Positions 36,585 through 44,306 of a DNA stretch of 64,000 bases are shown one piece after another. This stretch comes from Hyphomicrobiales bacterium (lineage in GTDB: Bacteria > Pseudomonadota > Alphaproteobacteria > Rhizobiales > Rhizobiaceae). The position numbers and the translations under genes are program-made. The notes below the pieces were generated by a model that did not search any database, had not been told where the DNA came from, and was given only the letters and a program-made list of their open reading frames with translations. The stretch is taken from the NCBI GenBank assembly GCA_900473185.1, contig UCKU01000007.1, positions 1 through 64,000 on the forward strand, given 5' to 3'. Position 1 is the stretch's first letter, and each line of letters opens with the position of its first letter.

Positions 36585-37177
36585 TCGAAGTCCGCTTCGC
36601 CCGGCCAAGCGCTTGCCTGCGGCGCAACCGGCAGACCCAGGAGATCGACGGCGCGACGGGCAAGGTGATCCACGATCTCCTGCACCGACTGCGGTCGATT
36701 GTAGAAGGCAGGAACCGGCGGCATCACGATCGCACCCATTTCCGTGACCGATGTCATGTTACGCAGATGCCCGAGATGCAACGGCGTCTCGCGCGTCATC
36801 AGAACAAGCCGTCGCCTCTCCTTGAGTTGGACGTCGGCAGCACGTGCCACGAGGCTTGTGGAAAGGCCGGTTGAAATTGCAGCCAGCGTCTTCATCGAGC
36901 AAGGCGCGACGATCATTCCCGCAACGGGAAACGAACCGCTGGCAATCGTCGCACCGATGTCGCCATTGTCGTAGCTTCTGTAGGCCTTTGGTAGCATCCC
37001 GTCATGGGCGTCGGCCCCAGCCTCGTGCAAGAGAGTCCGCTTGCCGCCTTGCGTGACGACGAGATGCACCCGCACGCCGAGCCCGCACAAGAGATCGAGG
37101 ACGGCAAGGCCGAGAGCTGCGCCGGAGGCTCCAGTAACAGCCAGCACGACGTCGCGCTGTTCAAGAAACGATGTCAC
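36539..37177 (-). CDS. ubiX: UbiX-type flavin prenyltransferase
   Basis: About 212 residues of the UbiX/Pad1 family: VLAVTGASGAALGLAVLDLL (FMN-binding start), GMIVAPCSMKTLAAISTGLSTSLVARAADV, RRLVLMTRETPLHLGHLRNM and the C-terminal GAIVMPPVPAFYNRPQSVQEIVDH. It makes prenylated FMN for UbiD. The GTG at 37177 (AAAGGA before it) overlaps the ubiD-like gene by 17 bp. Confidence 0.93.
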   Translation of the reverse strand: MTSFLEQRDVVLAVTGASGAALGLAVLDLLCGLGVRVHLVVTQGGKRTLLHEAGADAHDGMLPKAYRSYDNGDIGATIASGSFPVAGMIVAPCSMKTLAAISTGLSTSLVARAADVQLKERRRLVLMTRETPLHLGHLRNMTSVTEMGAIVMPPVPAFYNRPQSVQEIVDHLARRAVDLLGLPVAPQASAWPGEADFDQPKTETGSAPKSRA

Positions 37178-38669
37178 GTTTGATCCTTTCCCAGGTTGTT
37201 GCCGCGCGCGCCGCGATATCTGACGGCATGCGCAGTTCGCGACCCCATTCGCGGTCGCTCTCCGGCCCGATCTTGCGGGTGGCGTCGAGGCCCATCTTTG
37301 TTCCAAGGCCCGTTCGGGGCGATGCGAAATCGAGATAATCAATCGGCGTGTTTTCGAGGACAATCAGGTCGCGCGACGCGTCGAACCGCGTGGACACGGC
37401 CCACATCACGTCCTCCCAGCTCCTCACGCCGATGTCGGCATCGACCACGATGATAAGCTTGGTGTAGTTGAATTGCGGAAGCATCGACCAGAGCCCCATC
37501 ATCACCCTACGCGCCTGTCCCGGATATCGCTTGTCGACGGAGACGACCGCCATGCGGTAAGAGCAGGCCTCCGGCGGCAGCCAGAGGTCGCGGATTTCGG
37601 GAAACTGTCGCCTCAGGATCGGGACGAACAGCTCTGTCATCGCCTCCCCGAGCCTGGAGGGCTCGTCCGGCGGTCGGCCTGTATAGGTCGACAGGTAAAC
37701 GGGCGAGCGGCGGGTGGTGATGGCGCTCAGCCGGACGATCGGAAAGGGTTCGACGCTGTTGTAATAGCCGGTGTGGTCGCCGTACGGCCCCTCGGGCGCG
37801 GTCTCGTCGATCGACACGCTTCCTTCCAGAATGATCTCGGCGCAGGCCGGCACGTGGAGCGGCACGGTCAGGGCGCTGACGAGCTGCGTGCGCGCTCCGC
37901 GCAGAAGACCCGCGAAGTTCAGTTCGCTCATTCCTTCAGGCAGGGGCATGACAGCGGCAAGGAGCGTCGCAGGGTCTGCACCGATCGCGATCGCCACGGG
38001 CATGTCCTGACCGCGGCGCTGCCATTGCCGGAAGTGCTTTGCGCCACCGCGGTTGGTAAGCCAGCGCACGATCAGCGAGGAGCGGTCGCGGACCTGCATC
38101 CGGTAGATGCCGACGTTGACATCGCCAGGATCGTCGGGATTGCAGGTCATGACCAGCGGCCAGGTCACCAGGGGGGCCGGCTCGCCCGGCCAGCACCATT
38201 GGATTGGAAGCATACCGGTATCGATGTCGGCTCCCCGGTAGACCACCGCCTGCGACAGGGCAGTGCGTCGATGCCTTGGCCGCATATGGCTTGCGGCCTT
38301 GAGCAGAGACAGCTTGCTCAGAGCGTCTGCGAGCGACTTTGGCGGAGATGGGTTTCGAAGATCGGCGAGGTCCTCCGCAAGTCGCCCGAGGCCGCCCTGC
38401 CCGACCCCGAAGCCAAGCTCTATCCGCTCCCTGGTACCGAACAGATTGACGAGAACAGGGATCGGGCAGCGTCGCCCTTCCGCATCTATCGGTGCCTTTA
38501 TGAGAAGGGCGGGCCCATTTTCTTCAAGGACGTGCTGATGCAGGGCAGTCAGCTCGTGGACGAGCGATACGGGTTCGTCGACCGACAGAAGCAACCGGCG
38601 CTGCTCGAGCTCGTGGATGAAAGATTGCAGGTCGGCATGACGTTTGATCTTGGGTGCATCATTTAGCAT
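37161..38669 (-). CDS. ubiD: UbiD-family prenyl-FMN-dependent decarboxylase
   Basis: 502 residues with UbiD features: NVGIYRMQVRDRSSLIVRWL, LEGSVSIDETAPEGPYGDHTGYY and the E-R-E type active-site positions within those blocks. It should decarboxylate 4-hydroxy-3-polyprenylbenzoate in ubiquinone synthesis. It is coupled to ubiX and divergent to ubiTUV, which strongly suggests a quinone role; UbiD-type enzymes of aromatic acid catabolism are a less likely alternative. Confidence 0.92.
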   Translation of the reverse strand: MLNDAPKIKRHADLQSFIHELEQRRLLLSVDEPVSLVHELTALHQHVLEENGPALLIKAPIDAEGRRCPIPVLVNLFGTRERIELGFGVGQGGLGRLAEDLADLRNPSPPKSLADALSKLSLLKAASHMRPRHRRTALSQAVVYRGADIDTGMLPIQWCWPGEPAPLVTWPLVMTCNPDDPGDVNVGIYRMQVRDRSSLIVRWLTNRGGAKHFRQWQRRGQDMPVAIAIGADPATLLAAVMPLPEGMSELNFAGLLRGARTQLVSALTVPLHVPACAEIILEGSVSIDETAPEGPYGDHTGYYNSVEPFPIVRLSAITTRRSPVYLSTYTGRPPDEPSRLGEAMTELFVPILRRQFPEIRDLWLPPEACSYRMAVVSVDKRYPGQARRVMMGLWSMLPQFNYTKLIIVVDADIGVRSWEDVMWAVSTRFDASRDLIVLENTPIDYLDFASPRTGLGTKMGLDATRKIGPESDREWGRELRMPSDIAARAATTWERIKRDIVS

Positions 38670-38703
38670 GGAGATGCAATCGGCGAGGAAACCGCTCCTG
38701 TCT

Positions 38704-38717
38704 TTGTCTCAAAACAA
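38704..38717. promoter_or_regulatory. Weak Fnr-type box between ubiD and ubiT
   Basis: TTGTCTCAAAACAA keeps TTG-N8-CAA but not the inner bases. It is centred 60 bp before ubiT and 42 bp before ubiD. Confidence 0.5.
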
Positions 38718-38770
38718 ACAGGGCGAATGCGCCAGGCCCTAGGGTGCCATCCTCACGAGAAGAGGCCTTT

Positions 38771-39277
38771 ATGCTTGTTCCATCCCGCCTGATGATTGCG
38801 GCCGGCATCGTGCCGTTGCCGATCGCGGCTCGCGCCGCATCCCTGCTGTTCCAGCAGGTGCTCAAATCCCACCCTCGGCTCTTCGACCGGCTCGGAGACT
38901 ATCGATATTCGTGTTTTGGCTTTGCCCCTACCGACCTTGCCTTCGAGTTCGTGATCAGGCCTGCCGGAGACAGCATCCAGACCTTCCGGCGCGGGCGCGC
39001 GCCGGCAGCTGACGCCAAGATCAGCGGCCCCCTGCTCCTGATGCTTGCGCTTGCCGAAGGCAGGCTTGATGGCGATGCCGTCTTCTTTGCGCGCAAGCTT
39101 GCCGTAACAGGCAATATGGAAGCCGTCCTCGCTCTTCGGAATGCGCTCGATGACAGCGGGATAGATCTGGTGAAACTGGCCGGAGAAATATCGGGACCGA
39201 TCCGCCGTCCCGTGATGGGGGCGCTCTCGTCCATCCGGCGCCGCGCGCTCGAAGCCGAGGGTGCCAGATGGAACTGA
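38771..39277 (+). CDS. ubiT: UbiT-like SCP2-domain protein, O2-independent ubiquinone synthesis
   Basis: 168 residues. An SCP2 lipid-binding domain is seen (FEFVIRPAGDSIQTF, ISGPLLLMLALAEGRLDGDAVFFARKLAVTGNMEAVL). UbiT is the lipid-binding partner of UbiUV in anaerobic ubiquinone synthesis. AGAGG precedes the ATG. It overlaps ubiU by 10 bp. Confidence 0.9.
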   Translation: MLVPSRLMIAAGIVPLPIAARAASLLFQQVLKSHPRLFDRLGDYRYSCFGFAPTDLAFEFVIRPAGDSIQTFRRGRAPAADAKISGPLLLMLALAEGRLDGDAVFFARKLAVTGNMEAVLALRNALDDSGIDLVKLAGEISGPIRRPVMGALSSIRRRALEAEGARWN

Positions 39278-40245
39278 TATGTCCAGCCGGAACGCCCTCG
39301 TCGTTCAGAGAGGCCGTCGATGCAGGTGCGGACGCGGTTTATTGCGGCTTTCGCGACGAGACGAATGCCCGGAACTTCCCTGGTTTGAATTTTGATCTGC
39401 AGGAGCTTCGAGAGGCCGTTTCCTATGGCGGCGCCCGAGGCGTCAAGACGTTCGTGGCACTGAACACATTCATGACGGCGGGGCGGGAGGATCTCTGGTA
39501 TCGCCGCGCGCAGGAAGCGACCGATGCCGGGGCCGATGCGCTGATCGTTGCCGATTTCGGGCTGATGGCCCATGTTGCTGAACGTCATCCGCACCAGCGC
39601 CTGCACATTTCCGTACAGGCTTCCGCCTCTAATCCGGACGCTCTCTCCTATCTGGTCGAGAGTTTTAGTGCAGCGCGTGTCGTCCTTCCCCGGACGCTGA
39701 CGGTAGCCGACATTGCCCGCATTGCCCGTCAGGTGCCTTGCGAACTTGAGGTCTTCGTCTTCGGCGGCCTCTGCGTCATGGCGGAGGGGCGCTGCTCCCT
39801 GTCCTCCTATGCCACCGGAAAATCACCCAACATGAACGGCGTCTGCTCGCCGGCAAGCCATGTCCGCTACCGGCAGGAAGGCACCAACATGGTGTCGGAA
39901 CTGGGCGGGTTTACGATCAACAGGTTCTCCGAGAAGGAGCCGGCCGGCTATCCAACCCTGTGCAAGGGACGTTTCGAGATCGGCAAAAGCAAGACCTATG
40001 CCTTCGAGGACCCGGTTTCACTTGATGTCATGGATCAGTTGGACGAACTCCAGGCAGCCGGTGTCACGGCGCTGAAGGTGGAGGGGCGTCAACGCGGCAA
40101 GGCCTATATTTCGCAGGTCGTTTCGACGCTCCGTGCCACGATGGAAGCCGCCCCCAGCGAGCGTCCGGCACTGATGGCCCGTCTCAAGGCCCTCAGCGAG
40201 GGACTGGAGACGACGCATGGCGCCTATGAGAAGCGGTGGAGGTAA
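39268..40245 (+). CDS. ubiU: UbiU, U32-family 4Fe-4S hydroxylase component
   Basis: 325 residues starting MELICPAGTPSSFREAVDAGADAVYCGF as in U32 proteins. The cluster cysteines are in FGGLCVMAEGRCSL, GVCSPASH and LCKGRFEIG. UbiU with UbiV hydroxylates the ubiquinone ring without O2, with prephenate as the oxygen donor in E. coli. It starts inside ubiT. Confidence 0.95.
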   Translation: MELICPAGTPSSFREAVDAGADAVYCGFRDETNARNFPGLNFDLQELREAVSYGGARGVKTFVALNTFMTAGREDLWYRRAQEATDAGADALIVADFGLMAHVAERHPHQRLHISVQASASNPDALSYLVESFSAARVVLPRTLTVADIARIARQVPCELEVFVFGGLCVMAEGRCSLSSYATGKSPNMNGVCSPASHVRYRQEGTNMVSELGGFTINRFSEKEPAGYPTLCKGRFEIGKSKTYAFEDPVSLDVMDQLDELQAAGVTALKVEGRQRGKAYISQVVSTLRATMEAAPSERPALMARLKALSEGLETTHGAYEKRWR

Positions 40246-40248
40246 AAG

Positions 40249-41166
40249 ATGAAGCTGACACTTGGCCCGCTCCAATATCTCTGGCCGAGCGAGCGATGGC
40301 GTGACTTCTATTTCGAGATCGCCGATGAAGCGCCTGTCGATGTCGTCGTCATCGGTGAGACGATCTGCTCGAAGCGCCTGCATTTCATGGAGGCCGAGCT
40401 TGCGGTTGTCATCGAGCGATTGGAGGCAGCAGGAAAAGAGGTCCGGCTCTCGACACTGGCGCTCGTCACGCTCGAGCGCGAGGCGAATTATCAAAGGGCT
40501 CTCGCTCAGGAAGATGTCAGGCTTATCGAGGCCAATGATCTCTCTGCCCTCTATCTCCTGAAGGGCCGGCCGCACGCCGTTGGACCGTTCATCAATGTCT
40601 ATAACGCAGCTTCCGCGCGCGTTCTGGCATCAAATGGTGCGACGACGATCTGCCTGCCGCCGGAGCTTCCAGCTTCGTCCGTGGCCGCCATTGCCAGGTC
40701 CTGTCCCGATCTGATGCTTGAGGTCTTCGCCTTCGGCCGTATGCCGCTCGCCATCTCCGCTCGCTGCGCTCATGCCCGCTCGAAAGGGCGAACCAAGGAC
40801 AACTGCCAGTTCGTCTGCCAGGAGGATCCTGATGGCATGACGGTCAAAACCATTTCAGGTCAGCCCTTTCTCGCCCTGAATGGCGTTCAGACGCTTTCGC
40901 ATACATGTCAGGCGTTGCTTGAGTGCCCCGACGAATGGACAGCATGGGGCGTCGGTTCACTTCGGCTATCGCCGCAGACCTGCGACATGGTCGAAGTATC
41001 CTCGACTTTTCGCAGCATGCTGAACGGAGAAATCGAGCCTGGGCAGGCGCTGGCGAGGCTGCGCGATCTCTATCCGGACATTCCGCTATCGAACGGGTTT
41101 CACCACGGCAAGACCGGCGCGGAATGGGTCGCGCGGCTGAGAAACGCAAAGGATTTGACACAATGA
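40249..41166 (+). CDS. ubiV: UbiV, U32-family 4Fe-4S hydroxylase component
   Basis: 305 residues of the U32 family beginning MKLTLGPLQYLWPSERWRDFYFEIADEAPVDVVVIGE. Cysteines for the cluster are in SARCAHARSKGRTKDNCQFVC and LSHTCQAL. It forms a heterodimer with UbiU. It follows ubiU by 3 bp and overlaps the next gene in ATGA. Confidence 0.95.
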   Translation: MKLTLGPLQYLWPSERWRDFYFEIADEAPVDVVVIGETICSKRLHFMEAELAVVIERLEAAGKEVRLSTLALVTLEREANYQRALAQEDVRLIEANDLSALYLLKGRPHAVGPFINVYNAASARVLASNGATTICLPPELPASSVAAIARSCPDLMLEVFAFGRMPLAISARCAHARSKGRTKDNCQFVCQEDPDGMTVKTISGQPFLALNGVQTLSHTCQALLECPDEWTAWGVGSLRLSPQTCDMVEVSSTFRSMLNGEIEPGQALARLRDLYPDIPLSNGFHHGKTGAEWVARLRNAKDLTQ

Positions 41167-41585
41167 AGAAGAGGCTGGCGGAAAGCGACGCTCCCGGCGA
41201 CAGACGGATCTTCTCTGCCCTGCGTCAGATAAAGGCCTTTGCGAAGGACCCGGATTCCGACTGCAGCTGCACCCTCATCATCGGTGAATTACTCGCGCAT
41301 CTGGTTCCAAGACAAAGAGCCGCCGTCGTGCAGGAGCTGTTCATGTCGGCGCTGCGCCAGAGAACGAAGGTCGGCACGCTCCTTGAGCTTCTGAGGGAGC
41401 TCGAGCAGTTCGGCCCCGCCTCCGAGATCGGCGAGGTCGAGGAAGCGGCTCTGATTTTCGACGATGTGGCAAAGCAGGCAAGAATGGGCTCTCAGCTTCT
41501 CAGAGCCTTCGCCGCCAATCGACGCGACATTCTTGACGCACGGCAAACTCTTGTCGCCAACCAGGCTGGAGAACGTCTGTCATGA
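41163..41585 (+). CDS. Uncharacterised 140-residue protein coupled to ubiV
   Basis: The ATG overlaps the ubiV stop by 4 bp, which supports translation. The protein is soluble and mainly helical, with the segment DSDCSCTLIIGELLAHLVPRQRAAVVQELFMSALRQR near the N-terminus containing a CxC pair and a following EVEEAALIFDDVAKQARMGSQLLRAFA helix. No family is recognised. The context points to the anaerobic quinone or denitrification pathway. Confidence 0.75.
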   Translation: MKKRLAESDAPGDRRIFSALRQIKAFAKDPDSDCSCTLIIGELLAHLVPRQRAAVVQELFMSALRQRTKVGTLLELLRELEQFGPASEIGEVEEAALIFDDVAKQARMGSQLLRAFAANRRDILDARQTLVANQAGERLS

Positions 41586-41791
41586 AGGCAGACAACCGCC
41601 GGGACCGGCATGTCGACGTGCTCGAGTTCATAAGCTGCGGCGGTTCGACCGGAGGCGAGGCGCGCGCTGCACTCGAAATGTTTCTCTTGCAGACACGGCC
41701 AATCCTCACGCCGGAACCGAATGCCCGCGAGCGACTGAACGGTCGGCGTAGGCGCGGCGACAATGAGGCGGGCGGGCATCCATATCCGTGA
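41582..41791 (+). CDS. Possible 69-residue protein coupled to the previous gene
   Basis: The ATG overlaps the preceding stop codon by 4 bp. The product is a short hydrophilic peptide ([29 protein letters not shown] then a basic tail [14 protein letters not shown]). No family recognised. The coupling pattern is the only support. Confidence 0.42.
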   Translation: MKADNRRDRHVDVLEFISCGGSTGGEARAALEMFLLQTRPILTPEPNARERLNGRRRRGDNEAGGHPYP

Positions 41792-41843
41792 GTGCGCATC
41801 CTCGGCCAGCGGTCGATCGCCATTTTCACGAAGATCCTTGCGT

Positions 41844-41857
41844 TTGCGCCAGATCAA
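41844..41857 (+). promoter_or_regulatory. Fnr/FixK box before tatA-like gene
   Basis: TTGCGCCAGATCAA, centred 59 bp before the tatA-like ATG. Confidence 0.76.
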
Positions 41858-41909
41858 TCACGGTGGAGGCAGAAGGTCTAAGCTCGTCACATTACAAGGA
41901 GTGATTGGA

Positions 41910-42092
41910 ATGGGAAGCTTTAGCACCTGGCATTGGCTGATCGTCCTCGCCATCGTCCTCATCCTGTTTGGACGCGGCAAGATCCCCGAGCTCATGGGCG
42001 ACGTCGCGCATGGGATTCGGGCCTTCAAGAAGGGCATCGATGACGAGCAGGTCGGCGAAAAGGACAGGGACGGCGATGCAGATCGGCCTTGA
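41910..42092 (+). CDS. tatA: Orphan TatA/E-type twin-arginine translocase subunit
   Basis: 60 residues with a single N-terminal helix ([23 protein letters not shown]) and the TatA amphipathic helix [14 protein letters not shown], followed by an acidic tail. The ribosome binding site AAGGAG is 8 bp upstream. No tatB or tatC is nearby, so this is an extra TatA, placed under its own anaerobox. It may boost Tat export of NirK and other folded respiratory enzymes in low oxygen. Confidence 0.9.
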   Translation: MGSFSTWHWLIVLAIVLILFGRGKIPELMGDVAHGIRAFKKGIDDEQVGEKDRDGDADRP

Positions 42093-42141
42093 TCCGGATC
42101 GACGCGTATTCGGCCATGCTGAACGTCCGGGGGAGCGCAAG

Positions 42142-42540
42142 ATGGAGTATTCGATCATTTCGGCCCGGTTCGACGACGCGGAAAAATCCGGTCGTATCGA
42201 TCTTCAAGTCGCTGACCAAATCAGGCCACTGATCGTCACCAGGAGATCTCTGCTGAGCGTTGCCTCGCCGCCGCGTGCGAGTGAGGCGCGGCTTTTCCAG
42301 TTTCTGCATAGCTTTTGCGAGATCGCGCTCACCTATGGCAAATGCGATCCGAGGCATGCGGAAACCCTGGTCGTCACAGCGACCGACGTAAGACGCTGGC
42401 GCCGCGGTCATTCACAGTCAGAACCGCTGTGGACGTGGCAGGATATCGGCAGCACCATCACACCCTTTCCCCGCCCGGCTGATCCCTCATCTCGGCTACG
42501 CGCTTCGGCAGAAACGCTCGAACGCTTCGCGAGTGCATAG
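42142..42540 (+). CDS. Uncharacterised 132-residue protein after tatA
   Basis: The ATG at 42142 has GGGGGAG 6 bp upstream; an in-frame ATG at 42076 inside tatA would add 22 residues. The translation is soluble, for example LFQFLHSFCEIALTYGKCDPRHAETLVVTATDVRRW in the middle. No family recognised. Its last 45 bp overlap the convergent small gene at 42496. Confidence 0.6.
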   Translation: MEYSIISARFDDAEKSGRIDLQVADQIRPLIVTRRSLLSVASPPRASEARLFQFLHSFCEIALTYGKCDPRHAETLVVTATDVRRWRRGHSQSEPLWTWQDIGSTITPFPRPADPSSRLRASAETLERFASA

Positions 42541-42708
42541 TTTCTGGAGATATTCCTCGTCCTGATCGCGCGCGACATGGCGAAGCACCAGCTTGAGCAG
42601 CTCCCATTCCGTGGCGCGGTTGCGATTGAACCACGACGCCTCCGCAATATCGTCATAGATGTGCAGGACGCGCCTGGCGGTGGCTGGATCGAGATCTCTC
42701 AGGAGCAT
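42496..42708 (-). CDS. Small helical hypothetical protein (70 residues)
   Basis: The translation is a compact helical protein (LDPATARRVLHIYDDIAEASWFNRNRATEWELLKLVLRHVARDQDEEYLQKL region), with amino acid use like a true soluble protein. No clear ribosome binding site. It overlaps the plus-strand gene by 45 bp at its 3' end. Confidence 0.5.
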   Translation of the reverse strand: MLLRDLDPATARRVLHIYDDIAEASWFNRNRATEWELLKLVLRHVARDQDEEYLQKLCTREAFERFCRSA

Positions 42709-42865
42709 GGTGGGAGGGGCCGCTTTTCGAACATGGATTCACATCCCTATGGTGATGCGAGAGCTTCGCTCGTCTTCGATGAGGCAGCACAACAGGGGTG
42801 CGGATGTCTTCGCATGACGGACGAATATCGCATGCCGTTGCTATCGCCCCTCTGCTTGCTCGTCC

Positions 42866-42879
42866 TTGATAAATCTCAA
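42866..42879 (+). promoter_or_regulatory. Fnr-type box upstream of LysE-family gene
   Basis: TTGATAAATCTCAA, 88-101 bp before the LysE-family ATG. Confidence 0.66.
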
Positions 42880-42901
42880 TCTGGCCGGAGCGGTATTCGA
42901 A

Positions 42902-42915
42902 CTGATACAGATCAA
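42902..42915 (+). promoter_or_regulatory. Second Fnr-type box (one mismatch) before LysE-family gene
   Basis: CTGATACAGATCAA differs from TTGAT-N4-ATCAA only at the first base. It is centred 58 bp before the ATG, a better distance than the box at 42866. Confidence 0.6.
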
Positions 42916-42966
42916 AACCGTCCGTCAGAATTCATGAGAAGGGTGGCAGACAATCAAGGACCGGAT

Positions 42967-43533
42967 ATGATGAACCTGCCGACATTCGTTATCGCCGTCT
43001 TCTCGCTGCTGATCCTTCCAGGCCCCACCAATGCGGTTCTGGCCTTGGCGTCGACAGCGCTGACCGTCTGGCGGTCCCTGTCACTCATCGCCGCAGTGGT
43101 GCTCGCCTATCTCGCAATCATCGTTCCGGTGTCGAGCATCGCCGCTCCGCTCCTTAATGGCCATCCAGGCATCGCCAGCATCGTCAAGCTGATTTCGGCA
43201 ATCTGGGTTCTCTATCTTGCGCTCAAGCTATGGGTTCCGGCGCCGGCGGGCGGCCAAAACACGCTCGGCGTCGGTCAGCTCTTCATCACCACACTGCTCA
43301 ATCCCAAGGCCATCATCATCGGCCTTACCCTCGTGCCCGCTGTCGAAGCGGGGGTACCCGCAGCGATAGCGATATTCGTCTGCTGCGTGACGGTGACGTC
43401 GGCGATCTGGCTTGGCCTTGGCAGTCTGCTTGTCGGGCGCCATGCGCAAATGCCACCTCTTGCGCGGCATTGCGGTTGCGCGGTACTGGTTGCCTTCTCC
43501 CTGACCCTTGCCATCAGCGCCCTTTGGACCTGA
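42967..43533 (+). CDS. LysE/RhtB-family exporter
   Basis: 188 residues with about 5-6 helices and the LysE-type start FVIAVFSLLILPGPTNAVLALAS and LLNPKAIIIGLTLVP. AAGGA precedes the ATG by 6 bp. Substrate unknown; this family exports amino acids and related small molecules. Two anaeroboxes upstream suggest low-oxygen expression. Confidence 0.8.
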   Translation: MMNLPTFVIAVFSLLILPGPTNAVLALASTALTVWRSLSLIAAVVLAYLAIIVPVSSIAAPLLNGHPGIASIVKLISAIWVLYLALKLWVPAPAGGQNTLGVGQLFITTLLNPKAIIIGLTLVPAVEAGVPAAIAIFVCCVTVTSAIWLGLGSLLVGRHAQMPPLARHCGCAVLVAFSLTLAISALWT

Positions 43534-43650
43534 GAGCTATCTGAGTTTTTCAGGGCAGCGGTTCGGCTGATTTCCCTCGATGGCTTGAAAATCAGGCGCC
43601 GCCTGCCGCAGCCGCACCGTCCCGCATCAAATGTGATGCAGGACGGTTTC

Positions 43651-43664
43651 TTGACGTCGGTCAA
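43651..43664 (+). promoter_or_regulatory. Fnr/FixK box before universal stress protein gene
   Basis: TTGACGTCGGTCAA, a perfect TTGAC-N4-GTCAA palindrome, 65-78 bp before the ATG. Confidence 0.82.
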
Positions 43665-43728
43665 TGTATGATCCATGCAGGAGGCTAAAATCGCACAATC
43701 ATCTGGCGGATGAAGGTAGTGATCCGAT

Positions 43729-44190
43729 ATGTACCGAACGATAGTCTGCGCAATAGGCAACGGCCCCCGCGAAACGGCCGAGCGCATCCTGAACAAGGCA
43801 GCCGGCCTCCTCGACAAGGATGGCTCGATCTTCGTCATCCACGCCGTCGAAACCATACCACGCTACACGACGACGTGCCTGCCTGAAGACTTCGAGACAG
43901 CCGCCATAAAGGATGCCGAGGAGAAGCTTACCTTGCTGTGCCGGCAGATGAAGATCCCTGCCCTGGTCGAGGTCCATGCCGGCAGCGCGGCCAGAGTGCT
44001 TCTGGCCGCTGCGCAGGAGAAGGAGGCGGACCTCATCATCCTGTCGACCCACGTGGCGGATATTACCGACTACATTTTCGGAGCCGTGGTGGACCGCGTG
44101 GTCCGCCACGCCAAATGCTCGGTTCTTGTCGATCGCAAACAAAATCCGGGGCATAAGCTGAGCCGCACTGTGGAGACGGTGGCGCGCTGA
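43729..44190 (+). CDS. Universal stress protein (UspA family), single domain
   Basis: 153 residues with the UspA fold: MYRTIVCAIGNGPRETAERILNKA, VEVHAGSAARVLLAAAQEKEADLIILSTH and VVDRVVRHAKCSVLV. The nucleotide-binding G-2x-G-9x-G motif is altered (no clean match), so ATP binding is uncertain. Transcribed alone under a palindromic anaerobox. Confidence 0.9.
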   Translation: MYRTIVCAIGNGPRETAERILNKAAGLLDKDGSIFVIHAVETIPRYTTTCLPEDFETAAIKDAEEKLTLLCRQMKIPALVEVHAGSAARVLLAAAQEKEADLIILSTHVADITDYIFGAVVDRVVRHAKCSVLVDRKQNPGHKLSRTVETVAR

Positions 44191-44306
44191 CAGCCTTGCG
44201 ACCTTAGCGACGGCGCCCTGTGTTTGCGTCGCTGTGTTTCCTCCTTCGCCCCGCACATGACGCGAATATAGGCACCCCCGCACGATTCACGGCATTGCTA
44301 TCGTCC

